This document shows, piece after piece, positions 8,699 to 17,613 of a stretch of 64,000 nucleotides of DNA (the stretch's first letter is position 1; every line of letters begins with the position of its first letter). A model generated the notes under the pieces. It had not been told where the DNA came from and searched no databases. It saw only the letters and a list, made by a program, of their open reading frames with translations. This DNA is from Pullichristensenella sp963930055 (GTDB taxonomy: Bacteria > Bacillota > Clostridia > Christensenellales > Aristaeellaceae). The stretch spans positions 62,001-126,000 of the forward strand of contig CAWVKS010000001.1 of NCBI GenBank assembly GCA_963930055.1. Direction: 5' to 3'. A program made the translations under genes and the position numbers.

Positions 8699-8919
8699 TG
8701 AAGAACACGCACATCTGCCCCAAGTGCGGCTCGCAGAATATCGCGCGCGTGCCGGACAATCCCAACCGCTACGCCAGCGGCAACAACATCTACACCACCA
8801 CCGTGACGCTGCTGGGAAAGATCCCCGTCATCCGCTATGTGTGCTGCGACTGTGGCTACGTGGAAAACTGGGTCGAGGGCGCGGCGGAGCGGGCGAAGAT
8901 ACAGGATGTATTCGGATAG
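8698..8919 (+). CDS. Small zinc-ribbon protein
   Basis: 73 aa with two CxxC pairs, CPKC (residues 6-9) and CCDC (about 50-53), spaced as in a zinc ribbon. The start at 8698 overlaps the permease stop and lies seven bases after AGAGGG; ATG at 8692 is an alternative but too close to that site. The function is unknown. It is kept in the transporter operon, perhaps as an accessory or regulatory protein. Confidence 0.7.
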   Translation: MKNTHICPKCGSQNIARVPDNPNRYASGNNIYTTTVTLLGKIPVIRYVCCDCGYVENWVEGAAERAKIQDVFG

Positions 8920-8929
8920 GAGAAAACAT

Positions 8930-10177
8930 ATGTTTCGCAACATGTTGAAAACGATTTTGTGCCTCGCGCTGGCGCTGCTGTTCGCCGCTCTGCCCGCCGC
9001 GGCGGAGACGAACGTGGAAGAGCGGCTTTCCGATCTGGAAACGCTGCGCGCAGGCCTTGAACAGGGGCATTACGACCTCTTTGCCCTGGTGACGCCCACG
9101 GAATGGGAAGCGCGCGTGGAGGCGGCGGCAGAAACGCTGCGCGACGAAGATACCGACGACATCACCGCCTGCTACGCGCTCATCGAACTCGTCGCCTCGC
9201 TGGGCGACGCGCACACGCAGGCGTGGTTCACTGGCGGCAACGCGCAGGGAATGCTCCGCGCGCTGCCCTTGCAGACCGGCCTCTTTTCCGGCAGGGTCTA
9301 TCTCCTCGCCACCACCGAACCCTACGCGGACTTTCTCGGCATGGAGATCACCGCCATTGCGGGCGTGCCCATGGCCGAAGTCTTTGCCCGCCTCACGCCG
9401 CTCATCAGCTACGACAACGAAGCGCGCCTGCAAACGCAACTCGCCGCCAACATCGCCGACGCCGAGGGCCTGCGCTACGTGGGCATCCTGGACGACGCCT
9501 CGCGGGCGGAGGTGACCTTCACGGACGCGCAGGGCGCGCAGCACACCGCCACCGTCGAAGCGCTGGTGGGCGAGGAGATGTACACGGCGCAGTTTTCCTT
9601 CCTCGAACGCCAAGCCGTCCCCGCCGCCGAGCAGCCCGCCGGCCTCTACGAATACCGAAACTACGGCGACACGCTCTGGGTCGGCTACTATTCCTGCGCC
9701 GAGGACCCGGAATACCCGATGGCGGACTTCGTGGAGGATGTGGCGGCGGAACTGGAAGCGGGAAACTACGCCAAGGTCTGCGTGGACCTGCGCTACAACG
9801 GCGGCGGCGATTCCTCCATCCTGGAGCCGCTCATCGACCGCCTGGCGGAGTTGCGGGACAAAAACGGCCTTGCCGTCTACGCGCTCATCGGCGAAAACAC
9901 CTTCTCCTCAGCGGTGATGAACGCCGCGCAGTTAAAAACGCGCGCCGCCGCCACGCTCGTGGGCACGCCCACCGGCGGCAGCGCCAACCACTATGGCGAG
10001 ATACAGTCGTTCACGCTGGAACACCTGCCGCTGACGGTCTACTACTCCACAAAATACTTCGAAATGCTCCCCGGTGGCCCCGAAGGCTCCCTGATGCCGG
10101 ACATCGAAGTGGAGCGCGCGCTGGCCGACTATGTTTCCGGCAAGGACGCGGCGCTGGAAGCCGTGCTGGCGGCATAG
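8930..10177 (+). CDS. Secreted S41 (tail-specific protease)-like protein
   Basis: 415 aa. Residues 1-25 are a signal peptide (charged start, hydrophobic core, then ALPAAAE). The C-terminal part has the S41 core DLRYNGGGDS, a probable nucleophile Ser326 in TFSSA, and GTPTGGSANHYGE. No clear PDZ domain is seen. S41 enzymes cleave the C termini of exported proteins; whether this one is active depends on a Lys/Glu partner I cannot place with certainty. It is the last gene of the GntR/ABC operon, 10 bases after the zinc ribbon. Confidence 0.78.
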   Translation: MFRNMLKTILCLALALLFAALPAAAETNVEERLSDLETLRAGLEQGHYDLFALVTPTEWEARVEAAAETLRDEDTDDITACYALIELVASLGDAHTQAWFTGGNAQGMLRALPLQTGLFSGRVYLLATTEPYADFLGMEITAIAGVPMAEVFARLTPLISYDNEARLQTQLAANIADAEGLRYVGILDDASRAEVTFTDAQGAQHTATVEALVGEEMYTAQFSFLERQAVPAAEQPAGLYEYRNYGDTLWVGYYSCAEDPEYPMADFVEDVAAELEAGNYAKVCVDLRYNGGGDSSILEPLIDRLAELRDKNGLAVYALIGENTFSSAVMNAAQLKTRAAATLVGTPTGGSANHYGEIQSFTLEHLPLTVYYSTKYFEMLPGGPEGSLMPDIEVERALADYVSGKDAALEAVLAA

Positions 10178-10192
10178 GCAGGCTTCCGCGGC

Positions 10193-10221
10193 TTTACTTT
10201 TTCCCGCTTTTCGTGTACAAT
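10193..10221 (+). promoter_or_regulatory. Promoter of the glycerophosphodiesterase gene
   Basis: TTTACT (10193-10198), 17-bp spacer, TACAAT (10216-10221). Confidence 0.55.
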
Positions 10222-10265
10222 GGACGCGCGCCGGCGGACGATGCGCGGCGCGGGGAGGTGGCGGC

Positions 10266-11084
10266 ATGTTTTGGCTTTTGCTCTTGCCGGCGGCGCTTGC
10301 GGCCTATGTGTTCTGCACCGCGCCGGCGCGGCGGGAGAGGGAAATAGCGCGCCTCTATGCCCATCGCGGCCTGCACGGGCAGGGCGTTTGCGAAAACAGC
10401 CTTGCCGCCTTTGCGCGCGCCTGCGAAGCGGGCGTGGGCATCGAACTGGACGTGCGCCTCAGCGCCGACGGCGAGGCGGTCGTCTTTCACGACGCCACGC
10501 TGGAGCGCCTCTGCGGTTGCGCGGGGCGCGTGGACGCAAAGACGCTTTCGCAGCTGCGCGCCCTCTCCCTGCCGGACGGCGGCCGCATCCCCACGCTGGA
10601 AGAAGCGCTCAAGCTGGTCGATGGCCGCGTCCCCCTGCTGGTGGAAGTGAAAAACGGCCGCGGCCTCGCGCGCCTCTGCGCCCGGACGCTTGAGCATCTG
10701 CGCGCCTATGGCGGCGACTGGGCGGTCGAGTCCTTCGACCCGCGCGCCGTGCGCTATTTTCGCCGCCACGCCCCGCAAGCCCCGCGCGGCCAGCTGGTCA
10801 GCCTGCCGGACGAATACCTCGGCGCGGTGCAGCGCGCGGGGGCGCAGGCGCTTTCGCATTTGCTTGCGAACTTCCTCTCCCGCCCGGACTTCATCGCCTG
10901 CGACCGCCGCATGGAGGGCGGCCGCACGTTGCGCGTCCAGCGCGGGCTCTACCGCGCCCGCCTCGCCAAGTGGACGGTGCGCAGCCGCGCGGAGCTCAAA
11001 AGCGCCCTCGCGCGCGGCGAGAGCGCCATTTTTGAAGCCTGGCAGGGGGACGACCCCATTCGAATCGAGGACGTCCGCCCTTGA
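10266..11084 (+). CDS. Glycerophosphodiester phosphodiesterase family protein
   Basis: 272 aa. Residues 1-20 form one membrane anchor. AHRGLHGQG (about residue 35), EN, the acidic metal site ELDVRLSADGEAVVFHDATL and VEVK define the GDPD TIM barrel. The enzyme hydrolyses glycerophosphodiesters to glycerol-3-phosphate and an alcohol. The start follows GGGGAGGTGG. With its own promoter and a terminator it is a single-gene unit. Confidence 0.9.
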   Translation: MFWLLLLPAALAAYVFCTAPARREREIARLYAHRGLHGQGVCENSLAAFARACEAGVGIELDVRLSADGEAVVFHDATLERLCGCAGRVDAKTLSQLRALSLPDGGRIPTLEEALKLVDGRVPLLVEVKNGRGLARLCARTLEHLRAYGGDWAVESFDPRAVRYFRRHAPQAPRGQLVSLPDEYLGAVQRAGAQALSHLLANFLSRPDFIACDRRMEGGRTLRVQRGLYRARLAKWTVRSRAELKSALARGESAIFEAWQGDDPIRIEDVRP

Positions 11085-11089
11085 AATAA

Positions 11090-11126
11090 GCGAAAGCCTC
11101 CCTCCAAATCGGAAGGAGGCTTTCGC
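11090..11126. terminator. Hairpin between converging genes
   Basis: A 16-bp stem (11090-11105 with 11111-11126, one mismatch) with a five-base loop separates the plus-strand GDPD gene and the minus-strand membrane gene. No long T run, so it may act as a bidirectional block. Confidence 0.65.
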
Positions 11127-11130
11127 GCGC

Positions 11131-11958
11131 TCATTCGTCCCGGGCGTCCCCCTCGCGCGCCTTGCGCACTGTGGGCACGAAGCGGCGCACAAATGTGCCC
11201 TTGCCGCGCCCCTTGAGGTAGAAGAAGCCGAATGTGCAGAACACCACCGCGCCGATGAAGTTGACCAGCAGATCCTCCATCGTATCGTGCAATCCGATGT
11301 CCAGATAGCCGCCCAGCCCCAGGGATTGGCCGTTGACGACCACGTCGGTGATGCCCTCGATGCTCACCACCGTGTTGGTGGCGGTGGGATCGAGCGCCAC
11401 GGAGCGTATGGTGTGGATCACCGTGTCCTTCTGCATGTCCAGCAGAAGCACGTTGTCGGCAAAGTATTCCACAAACTCCCACAAGACGCCGATGGTCATG
11501 GAAAAGCAGAACGCCACCATGGCCACGAACAGCGGCGAGAGGTTGAACATCGTCCTTTCCGAGCGGTTGAGCACGTCCACCAGCGAAAAGCCGATGGCCG
11601 CGGCCAGGAAGCCGTTCGTGGTGTGCAGCATGGTGTCCCAGAAGTCGTATTTGACGTAATAGGCGTTGATCTCACCGAGGATCTCCGCCGCGAAGATGAA
11701 AAAGAGTATGATGACCTCCAGCGTGCCGGGCAGCTGTATGTTGAAGCGGCGGTTGACGAAGGCGGGCAGCAGGAACAGAAGCAGCGTCAGCAGGCACAAA
11801 AAGACGTTTTCATAGTTCCCGCGCAAAAATTGCAGCACCAGCGTCACCAATACGATGGTGCGCAGCGTGAAAAAGACGATGGAAACGCCCTTGCGCGCGC
11901 GGATCTCTTCCATCAGTTCTCGGTAGAGCTGCCTGAGCCCCCGGTGCTTTTTCGGCAT
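11131..11958 (-). CDS. Multipass membrane protein, YjdF/DUF2238-like
   Basis: 275 aa with about six membrane segments (near residues 27-45, 52-67, 80-95, 112-130, 142-165, 240-255). The segment KYDFWDTMLHTTNGFLAAAI resembles the conserved core of the YjdF/DUF2238 family, but I hold the family call only moderately. Both ends are basic and cytoplasmic-looking. The start follows GGAGGG. No function is established. Confidence 0.55.
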   Translation of the reverse strand: MPKKHRGLRQLYRELMEEIRARKGVSIVFFTLRTIVLVTLVLQFLRGNYENVFLCLLTLLLFLLPAFVNRRFNIQLPGTLEVIILFFIFAAEILGEINAYYVKYDFWDTMLHTTNGFLAAAIGFSLVDVLNRSERTMFNLSPLFVAMVAFCFSMTIGVLWEFVEYFADNVLLLDMQKDTVIHTIRSVALDPTATNTVVSIEGITDVVVNGQSLGLGGYLDIGLHDTMEDLLVNFIGAVVFCTFGFFYLKGRGKGTFVRRFVPTVRKAREGDARDE

Positions 11959-12035
11959 CGTTTGTACCCTCCAGATATTTTATATTTCCATAATGGATGA
12001 TAGCACATCCGCGCGCTTTTTTCCACCCCCAAAAC

Positions 12036-12062
12036 GAAAAATCCCGCGCCGGGGCGCGGGAT
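12036..12062 (-). terminator. Terminator of the gpsA-like gene
   Basis: Stem ATCCCGCG (12041-12048) / CGCGGGAT (12055-12062). Read on minus it is followed by TTTTTCGTTTT. Confidence 0.8.
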
Positions 12063-12075
12063 GATACGCAAGCGC

Positions 12076-13104
12076 TTACAGCGTTTCCAGCTCGAATTTG
12101 TTCCAGGGGATGTCCACGCCCTTGCCGTGCTCGATGATATCGTCCACGTGCAAAAGCAGGGGATAGTCGTCGGCGCTGGCTTCGCCGCGGGCGATGAGCG
12201 CGCGCACCGCCTTGGCCGTGCGCGTGGCGATGACGATGGATTCCAGCGTCACGCCCTCGAGCTCGCGCATGGCCTCGTCAAAGGACATGCCCTTGCCCAG
12301 CAGCGTGCCGATCAGCCGCGTGCGCCCGCCGAACACGGTCACGTAGAGGTCGCCCGCGCCAAAGACGATGTTGTCGTCCCCGCCGCCCACCAGCTTCAAA
12401 AGCCGGCGCATTTCGCGCACGCTCTGGGCAAAGAGCGCCGCCTGCGAGTTGTAGTGCAGCTTTCCGTCGCGCTTTTCCGCCATGCCCACGGCCAGCGTCA
12501 CCGCCAGCGCGTAGGCGTTCTTCATCGCCACGGCGCACTCCACGCCCACCACGTCCGTGGAAAGGCTGATGTGGTAGTAGTCCGTCTCAAACAGGGACTT
12601 GAGGAATTTGAGCGTTCCCGCGTCCTCGCCGCAGAAGGCCACGTAGGTCTGGTCGCGGTCGGCCAATTCATAGCTGGTGCACGGCCCGCCCACGGCGTTG
12701 AGGTTGCGGCGCAGGCTGCCCAGCTGGCGCTTGTAGTAGAGCGGATAGGGGATGAGCCGCCCGTTTTCCTCGATCATGCCCTTGGTCACGGCCAGCACGG
12801 GCAGGGTTTCGGGCAGTATGGGCAGCACCGCCTGCAAAAACCAGTCCACGCCGAAGCTGGAAACGCCGCTGACCACGGCGTCCGCGCCCTCCAGCGCTTT
12901 GGACAGATCCTCAAACTGGTAGTATTTGTAGCTGTCGGGCAGCTTGCGGCGCATGTTCAAGTGCCAGCCCGTCTCGCGGGCGTGGTCGATGATGCCGCGG
13001 TCGAGCGGCGTGCCCACCAGGCGCACCTCGTGGCCGTTCTCGCTGGCGGGGATGCCGATGGCCGAACCCATCATGCCCGAACCGACGATGGTAATGACCG
13101 CCAT
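12076..13104 (-). CDS. Glycerol-3-phosphate dehydrogenase (GpsA)-like protein
   Basis: 342 aa. GpsA reduces dihydroxyacetone phosphate to sn-glycerol-3-phosphate for phospholipid synthesis. Seen: N-terminal Rossmann fold GSGMMGSA, the substrate Lys motif VTKGM, the helix AMKNAYALA with the catalytic Lys, and GAGDLYVT. Several signature positions differ from ordinary GpsA: GMMGS for GxxGT/A, and GGPC where SGPS/T is usual. It could therefore be a paralogue with another 2-hydroxy substrate. ATG follows AAAGGAGG. It lies 68 bases after uppP. Confidence 0.75.
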   Translation of the reverse strand: MAVITIVGSGMMGSAIGIPASENGHEVRLVGTPLDRGIIDHARETGWHLNMRRKLPDSYKYYQFEDLSKALEGADAVVSGVSSFGVDWFLQAVLPILPETLPVLAVTKGMIEENGRLIPYPLYYKRQLGSLRRNLNAVGGPCTSYELADRDQTYVAFCGEDAGTLKFLKSLFETDYYHISLSTDVVGVECAVAMKNAYALAVTLAVGMAEKRDGKLHYNSQAALFAQSVREMRRLLKLVGGGDDNIVFGAGDLYVTVFGGRTRLIGTLLGKGMSFDEAMRELEGVTLESIVIATRTAKAVRALIARGEASADDYPLLLHVDDIIEHGKGVDIPWNKFELETL

Positions 13105-13139
13105 GCCAGGACCTCCTTTGTCGTTTTAAAATATACAGA

Positions 13140-13164
13140 CAGCGCCTGCTCGCGGCGGGCGCTG
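13140..13164 (-). terminator. Weak terminator/attenuator between uppP and the gpsA-like gene
   Basis: Stem CAGCGCCTGC (13140-13149) / GCGGGCGCTG (13155-13164) with one wobble pair. On minus it is followed by a T-rich but interrupted stretch. Confidence 0.5.
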
Positions 13165-13172
13165 CCAAATTG

Positions 13173-13973
13173 TCAGATCATCCAGATTTTGAACACATAC
13201 CTGTCCAGCAACAGGAACGTGCCCAGCAGGAAAGTGTAGAGCGCGAACCACTTCATGCTCACGCGGCGGATGAGCTTGAGCATGCCCTTGATGGCGATGA
13301 AGCCGAACACCGCCGCCGCCAGCACGCCCAGCAGCGTGGGCAGAAGCGTAATATCGCCGATGGGCTCGCCGTCGAGCACCACGCCCTTCAGCTCCAGCAC
13401 CAGCGAGCCGAGGATGGCGGGGATGGACATGAGAAAGGAAAAGTCCGCCGCCCGCTTGCGCGTAAGCCCGCTGGCCACGCCCGCGGAGATGGTGGAGCCG
13501 GAGCGGGAAAGGCCCGGCAGAATGGCCACCGCCTGTATGATGCCCATGGTCAGCGCGTCCTTGACGCCCACGCGCTTGTGCACGCGATGGTTGCGCCGCC
13601 GCCACTTGCCGATCACGTCGCCGGCGACGAGCACGATGCTGGTCAGGTAGAACGACCAGATGATGAACTGCCCCTCGAAAGCGGCGTCGAAGTCCACCAC
13701 CAGCGCGGCGATCACCGCGGGGATGGTCGCCACCACCAGCCATTTGAGGTCGGACTGTATGGGGTGCATGAGCATATTCCATATGCGCCGCCAGTAGACG
13801 GCGAACACCGCCACCAGCGTGCCAAGGTGGAGCAGTATGTTGAGCAGGAGCTGCCCGTCGGTATCGATGCCGAAGATCTTTTGCAAGACCAGCAGATGTC
13901 CCGACGAGCTGATGGGCAGAAATTCCGTCAAGCCCTGTACGATGCCGAGGATCAGGCCCTGTATGGCGTTCAA
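13173..13973 (-). CDS. uppP: Undecaprenyl-diphosphatase UppP (BacA family)
   Basis: 266 aa, about eight membrane segments. It dephosphorylates undecaprenyl diphosphate to recycle the wall lipid carrier and gives basal bacitracin resistance. The family signatures QGLTEFLPISSSGHL (near residue 14) and LPGLSRSGSTI are both present with the catalytic Glu, Ser and Arg positions. The start is TTG, set by AGGAGGAATAGC just upstream. It lies 83 bases after leuS on the same strand. Confidence 0.95.
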   Translation of the reverse strand: MNAIQGLILGIVQGLTEFLPISSSGHLLVLQKIFGIDTDGQLLLNILLHLGTLVAVFAVYWRRIWNMLMHPIQSDLKWLVVATIPAVIAALVVDFDAAFEGQFIIWSFYLTSIVLVAGDVIGKWRRRNHRVHKRVGVKDALTMGIIQAVAILPGLSRSGSTISAGVASGLTRKRAADFSFLMSIPAILGSLVLELKGVVLDGEPIGDITLLPTLLGVLAAAVFGFIAIKGMLKLIRRVSMKWFALYTFLLGTFLLLDRYVFKIWMI

Positions 13974-14056
13974 GCTATTCCTCCTCCCGGGGATGGGCGG
14001 CGCGGTGGGGAAGCCACGTCGCGCGCCGCCTCGCTAAGACTATGTTCCTTCCGCCG

Positions 14057-16471
14057 TCAGCAAACGATGTTCACCAGCCGCCCCGGCACGAAGATGAGCT
14101 TGCGCACGGCCTTGCCGCCCAGCAGCTTCTGCACGTCCGCATTTGCGGCGAAGTAGGCCTCCGCGCCCTCGCGGGTGAGGTCGGCGGGGATCTCCAGCCG
14201 GCCGCGCACCTTGCCGTTGATCTGCACGGCGATCTCCACCGTCTCCTTGACGAGCGCCTTTTCGTCGTACTTGGGCCACGGCGAGCGGAACAGTTCCGGC
14301 CCGAGGCCGCACAGTTCGTTGATCTCCTCGGTGATGTGCGGGGAGACGGGGTTCAGAAGCAGGCAGAGTATGCGCAGTTCGCCGCGCGTCACCTGGCCTT
14401 TGGCGTAGAAGGCGTTGACCAGGCTCATCATCTGGGCGATGGCCGTGTTGTACTTCATGCGCTCGTAGTCCTCGGAGACTTTCTTGATGGTAAAGTTGAC
14501 GTCGTAGGCCATGTCCGAGGAGACCTTGTCGGAATCCACCAGCATCTCCATCAGCCGCCAGACGCGGTCGAGGAAGCGGCGGCAGCCGCGCGCGCCCTCC
14601 GTGGACCACGGGATAGCCTGGTCGAACGCGCCCATGAACATCTCATACATGCGGAAGGCGTCCGCGCCCAGTTCATCGACGATCTGGTCCGGGTTGACCA
14701 CATTGCCGCGGGACTTGGACATCTTCTCGCCGTCCGCGCCGAGGATCATGCCGTGGCTGGTGCGCTTCTGATACGGTTCGGGCGTGGGCACCACGCCGAT
14801 GTCGTAGAGGAAGCGGTGCCAGAAGCGGGAATAGAGCAGGTGCAACGTGGTGTGCTCCATGCCGCCGTTGTACCAGTCCACCGGCAGCCAGTACTTCATT
14901 TCCTCCATGGAGGCCAGTTCATCATCGTTGTGGGGGTCGATGTAGCGCAGGAAATACCAGCTCGAACCGGCCCACTGCGGCATGGTGTCCGTCTCGCGCC
15001 TGGCGGGGCCGCCGCACTTGGGGCAGGTGGTGTTCACCCAGTCGGTCATCGCCGCCAGAGGGCTTTCGCCGTTGTCGGTGGGCATATAGCTCTCTACCTC
15101 AGGAAGCGTCAAAGGCAGCTGCTCGTAGGGCAGCGGCACCCAGCCGCAGTGCTCGCAGTAGACCAGCGGGATCGGCTCGCCCCAGTAGCGCTGGCGGGAG
15201 AACACCCAGTCGCGCAACTTGTAGTTGACCTTGCGCTCGCCCAGGCCCTTTTCCTGCAGCCAGTCGATGATGGTCTTGATGGCGTCCTTCACCTTCAGGC
15301 CGTTCAAAATGCCGGAATTGACCATCACGCCGTCCTGTATGTCGGTGTAGGCGGCGTTTTGCACGTCGCCGCCGGCCACGACCTCGACGATGGGCAGGCC
15401 GAACTTCTTGGCGAACTCCCAGTCGCGCTCGTCGTGGGCGGGCACGGCCATGATCGCGCCTGTGCCGTAGCCCATCAGCACGTAGTCGGACACCCACACG
15501 GGGATCTCCTGCCCGTTGACGGGGTTGACGGCGCGGATGCCCTTGATCTCCACGCCGGTCTTGTCCTTGTTGAGTTCCGTGCGCTCAAAGTCGCTCTTGC
15601 GCGCGGCGGCCTCGCGGTAGGCGGCGATCTCCTCGTAGTTTTCGATTTGCGCCTTGTGCTTTTCAATGAGCGGATGCTCGGGCGACATGACCATGTAGGT
15701 CGCGCCAAAGAGCGTGTCCGGCCGCGTGGTGAAAATGCGCAATTTGTCGCCGGTGGTGAGGGTGAAATCCACTTCCGCGCCCTCGGAGCGGCCGATCCAG
15801 TTGCGCTGCTGAACCTTGACCTTTTCGATGAAGTCCACGTCGTCCAGGCCGTCGAGCAATTTCTGCGCGTAGTCGGTGATGCGCAGCATCCACTGGGATT
15901 TCACCTTGCGCACCACTTCGCCGCCGCAGCGCTCGCAGCGCCCGCCCACGACTTCCTCGTTGGCAAGGCCGACCTTGCAGGAGGTGCACCAGTTGATGGG
16001 CATCTCCATCTTATAGGCCAGGCCGTGCTCAAAGAGTTTCAGAAAGATCCACTGCGTCCACTTGTAGTACCTGGGGTCGGTGGTGGAAATTTCCCGGTCG
16101 TAGTCGAAGGAAAAGCCGATGCGCTTCAGTTGCGCGCGGAAGCGGGCGATGTTCTTTTCCGTGACGATGGCGGGGTGGATCTTGTTCTTGATGGCGTAGT
16201 TCTCCGTCGGCAGGCCGAAGGCGTCGTAGCCGATGGGGAAGAGCACGTTGTAGCCCTCCATGCGGCGCTTGCGGGCGATGATGTCCATGGCCGTGTTGGA
16301 GCGCGGATGGCCCACGTGCAGGCCTGCGCCCGAGGGGTAGGGGAACTCGATCAGGGGATAGAACTTGGGCTTTTCATGCGATTTTTCCGCGGCAAAGGCG
16401 TGGGTGTCCTCCCAGTGCTTCTGCCACTTCTTTTCCACGGCGTCCGGGGAATAGGCGGGTATGTTCTTCAT
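14057..16471 (-). CDS. leuS: Leucyl-tRNA synthetase
   Basis: 804 aa class I synthetase that charges tRNA-Leu. The HIGH-type motif is HVGH (in PYPSGAGLHVGHPRSN) and the KMSKS loop is intact in DGEKMSKSRGN. A zinc site is visible as CTSC and CERC around residues 175-195. The CP1 editing domain has IFTTRPDTLFGAT. ATG at 16471 follows AGGAG; the frame is open further upstream but that part is the T-box leader. Transcription is controlled by a leucine T-box. Confidence 0.96.
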   Translation of the reverse strand: MKNIPAYSPDAVEKKWQKHWEDTHAFAAEKSHEKPKFYPLIEFPYPSGAGLHVGHPRSNTAMDIIARKRRMEGYNVLFPIGYDAFGLPTENYAIKNKIHPAIVTEKNIARFRAQLKRIGFSFDYDREISTTDPRYYKWTQWIFLKLFEHGLAYKMEMPINWCTSCKVGLANEEVVGGRCERCGGEVVRKVKSQWMLRITDYAQKLLDGLDDVDFIEKVKVQQRNWIGRSEGAEVDFTLTTGDKLRIFTTRPDTLFGATYMVMSPEHPLIEKHKAQIENYEEIAAYREAAARKSDFERTELNKDKTGVEIKGIRAVNPVNGQEIPVWVSDYVLMGYGTGAIMAVPAHDERDWEFAKKFGLPIVEVVAGGDVQNAAYTDIQDGVMVNSGILNGLKVKDAIKTIIDWLQEKGLGERKVNYKLRDWVFSRQRYWGEPIPLVYCEHCGWVPLPYEQLPLTLPEVESYMPTDNGESPLAAMTDWVNTTCPKCGGPARRETDTMPQWAGSSWYFLRYIDPHNDDELASMEEMKYWLPVDWYNGGMEHTTLHLLYSRFWHRFLYDIGVVPTPEPYQKRTSHGMILGADGEKMSKSRGNVVNPDQIVDELGADAFRMYEMFMGAFDQAIPWSTEGARGCRRFLDRVWRLMEMLVDSDKVSSDMAYDVNFTIKKVSEDYERMKYNTAIAQMMSLVNAFYAKGQVTRGELRILCLLLNPVSPHITEEINELCGLGPELFRSPWPKYDEKALVKETVEIAVQINGKVRGRLEIPADLTREGAEAYFAANADVQKLLGGKAVRKLIFVPGRLVNIVC

Positions 16472-16499
16472 CTTCGGCGCTCCTCTTTTCCAAAATAGA

Positions 16500-16712
16500 A
16501 ACCCTCCGTCCACAAAGAGACGGAAGGCGTTGCCTTTCGCGGTACCACTCTTTTTTGGCCATACGGCCCGCTTTCTGCCCGCTAACGGAGGCATCCGCGC
16601 GGCTCTCGCCGCGACGCTCCGGGACGAGTTCGGCTCCGCGCGCCGCCGCCTCGCACCATCCGGCGGCTCTCTGGGGGCGCGAAAAAAACCTACTGCTTCC
16701 CATCTTCGCTAT
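16500..16712 (-). promoter_or_regulatory. Leucine T-box leader of leuS
   Basis: On minus, the T-box core TGGTACCGCG (16538-16547) lies next to a terminator stem (16519-16527 with 16502-16510) followed by TTTCTATTTT. Upstream is a long Stem I region with the AGAGAGC-type element and GAACTC (16626-16631), which would present the specifier CTC for Leu. Uncharged tRNA-Leu should bind here and block termination, raising leuS expression under leucine starvation. Confidence 0.9.
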
Positions 16713-16718
16713 GGTGAG

Positions 16719-16748
16719 ATTATAGACCATTTGCCGCGGGGATGTCAA
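16719..16748 (-). promoter_or_regulatory. Promoter of T-box-leuS
   Basis: Minus-strand TTGACA (16748-16743), 18-bp spacer, TATAAT (16724-16719). Both hexamers are perfect. Confidence 0.85.
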
Positions 16749-16785
16749 GCAAAGTGGGTTAAATATGCGCGCGGAGAGCGCCGTT

Positions 16786-17613
16786 TCAGAACTTCAGTGC
16801 CTTTTGCGGGCATTCCTCCACGCAGCGCAGGCAGAGAATACAGTCCGCGGCGTTCTTTCGCCGCTTCTTCGCGTCGTTAATGTCAAGCCCCATGGGGCAA
16901 AGGCGGCGGCACTTGCCGCAGGAGATGCACGCGGCCTCGTCCACGCGCACGCGCAAAAGCGCAAAACGGCTCGCCGGACGCAAAAACACCGTCACCGGGC
17001 AGACGTACTTGCAAAAGGCGCGGTTGTCCCGACAGACAAAGGCCAGCGCTACGCCCACGGCGTAGTAGAGGGCGTTGCCGCCCCCAAAGGCGTACCACAT
17101 GATTTCCGCCTTGCCATGCACGCCAAACAAGAACAGCGCCGAAACAAACAGCAGCGAAGCGGCAAAGGCAATATAGCGCACACCCCTCCAACGCCGCCGC
17201 GGCCCCGCCTGCGTCTTGAAGGGCAGCAGATCGAGCACCATCGCCGTCCAGCAGGCGTAGCCGCAAAAGCCGCGCCCGAAGATGAGCGGCCCGAAGATCT
17301 TCGCCACCGCGTAGTGGATGGTGGCCGCCTCGAACACGCCGAGGAACAGGTAGTACCAGAAGCCCTCGATCTGCATGTTCTCCCGCCCGAATGCGCCGAG
17401 GAATACGAGCAGATACAGCCCCACCACCCACTGCACGGCGTTGCGCGCCCACTTCTTTCCCTGCGCAAACAGCGCTATACGTATATCTATTCCCGTGCCG
17501 ATGTAGAGGAAATTAAAGAGATAGAAGATATTTTTAAGCCCCAACCACAGCCCCACGGCTATGGCGGCGAACAATAGCCAGATGCCCAGCGGCATGGCGT
17601 ATTTTTTCAGCAC
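16786..17613 (-). CDS. Membrane-bound polyferredoxin, NapH/YccM-like
   Basis: 275 aa. Five or so membrane segments fill residues 1-215, with two Cys pairs in FCGYACW and FCKYVCP, as in NapH/NosR-type membrane proteins. The C terminus carries two 4Fe-4S motifs, CISCGKCRRLCP and CILCLRCVEECP. Such proteins pass electrons between the membrane and a partner; no partner is encoded nearby. GTG start after a G-rich site. Confidence 0.82.
   Translation of the reverse strand: MLKKYAMPLGIWLLFAAIAVGLWLGLKNIFYLFNFLYIGTGIDIRIALFAQGKKWARNAVQWVVGLYLLVFLGAFGRENMQIEGFWYYLFLGVFEAATIHYAVAKIFGPLIFGRGFCGYACWTAMVLDLLPFKTQAGPRRRWRGVRYIAFAASLLFVSALFLFGVHGKAEIMWYAFGGGNALYYAVGVALAFVCRDNRAFCKYVCPVTVFLRPASRFALLRVRVDEAACISCGKCRRLCPMGLDINDAKKRRKNAADCILCLRCVEECPQKALKF

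Noticed and set aside
14042..16498. An 818-codon plus-strand frame opposite leuS
   Set aside because: It is the antisense shadow of leuS, which has all its catalytic motifs.
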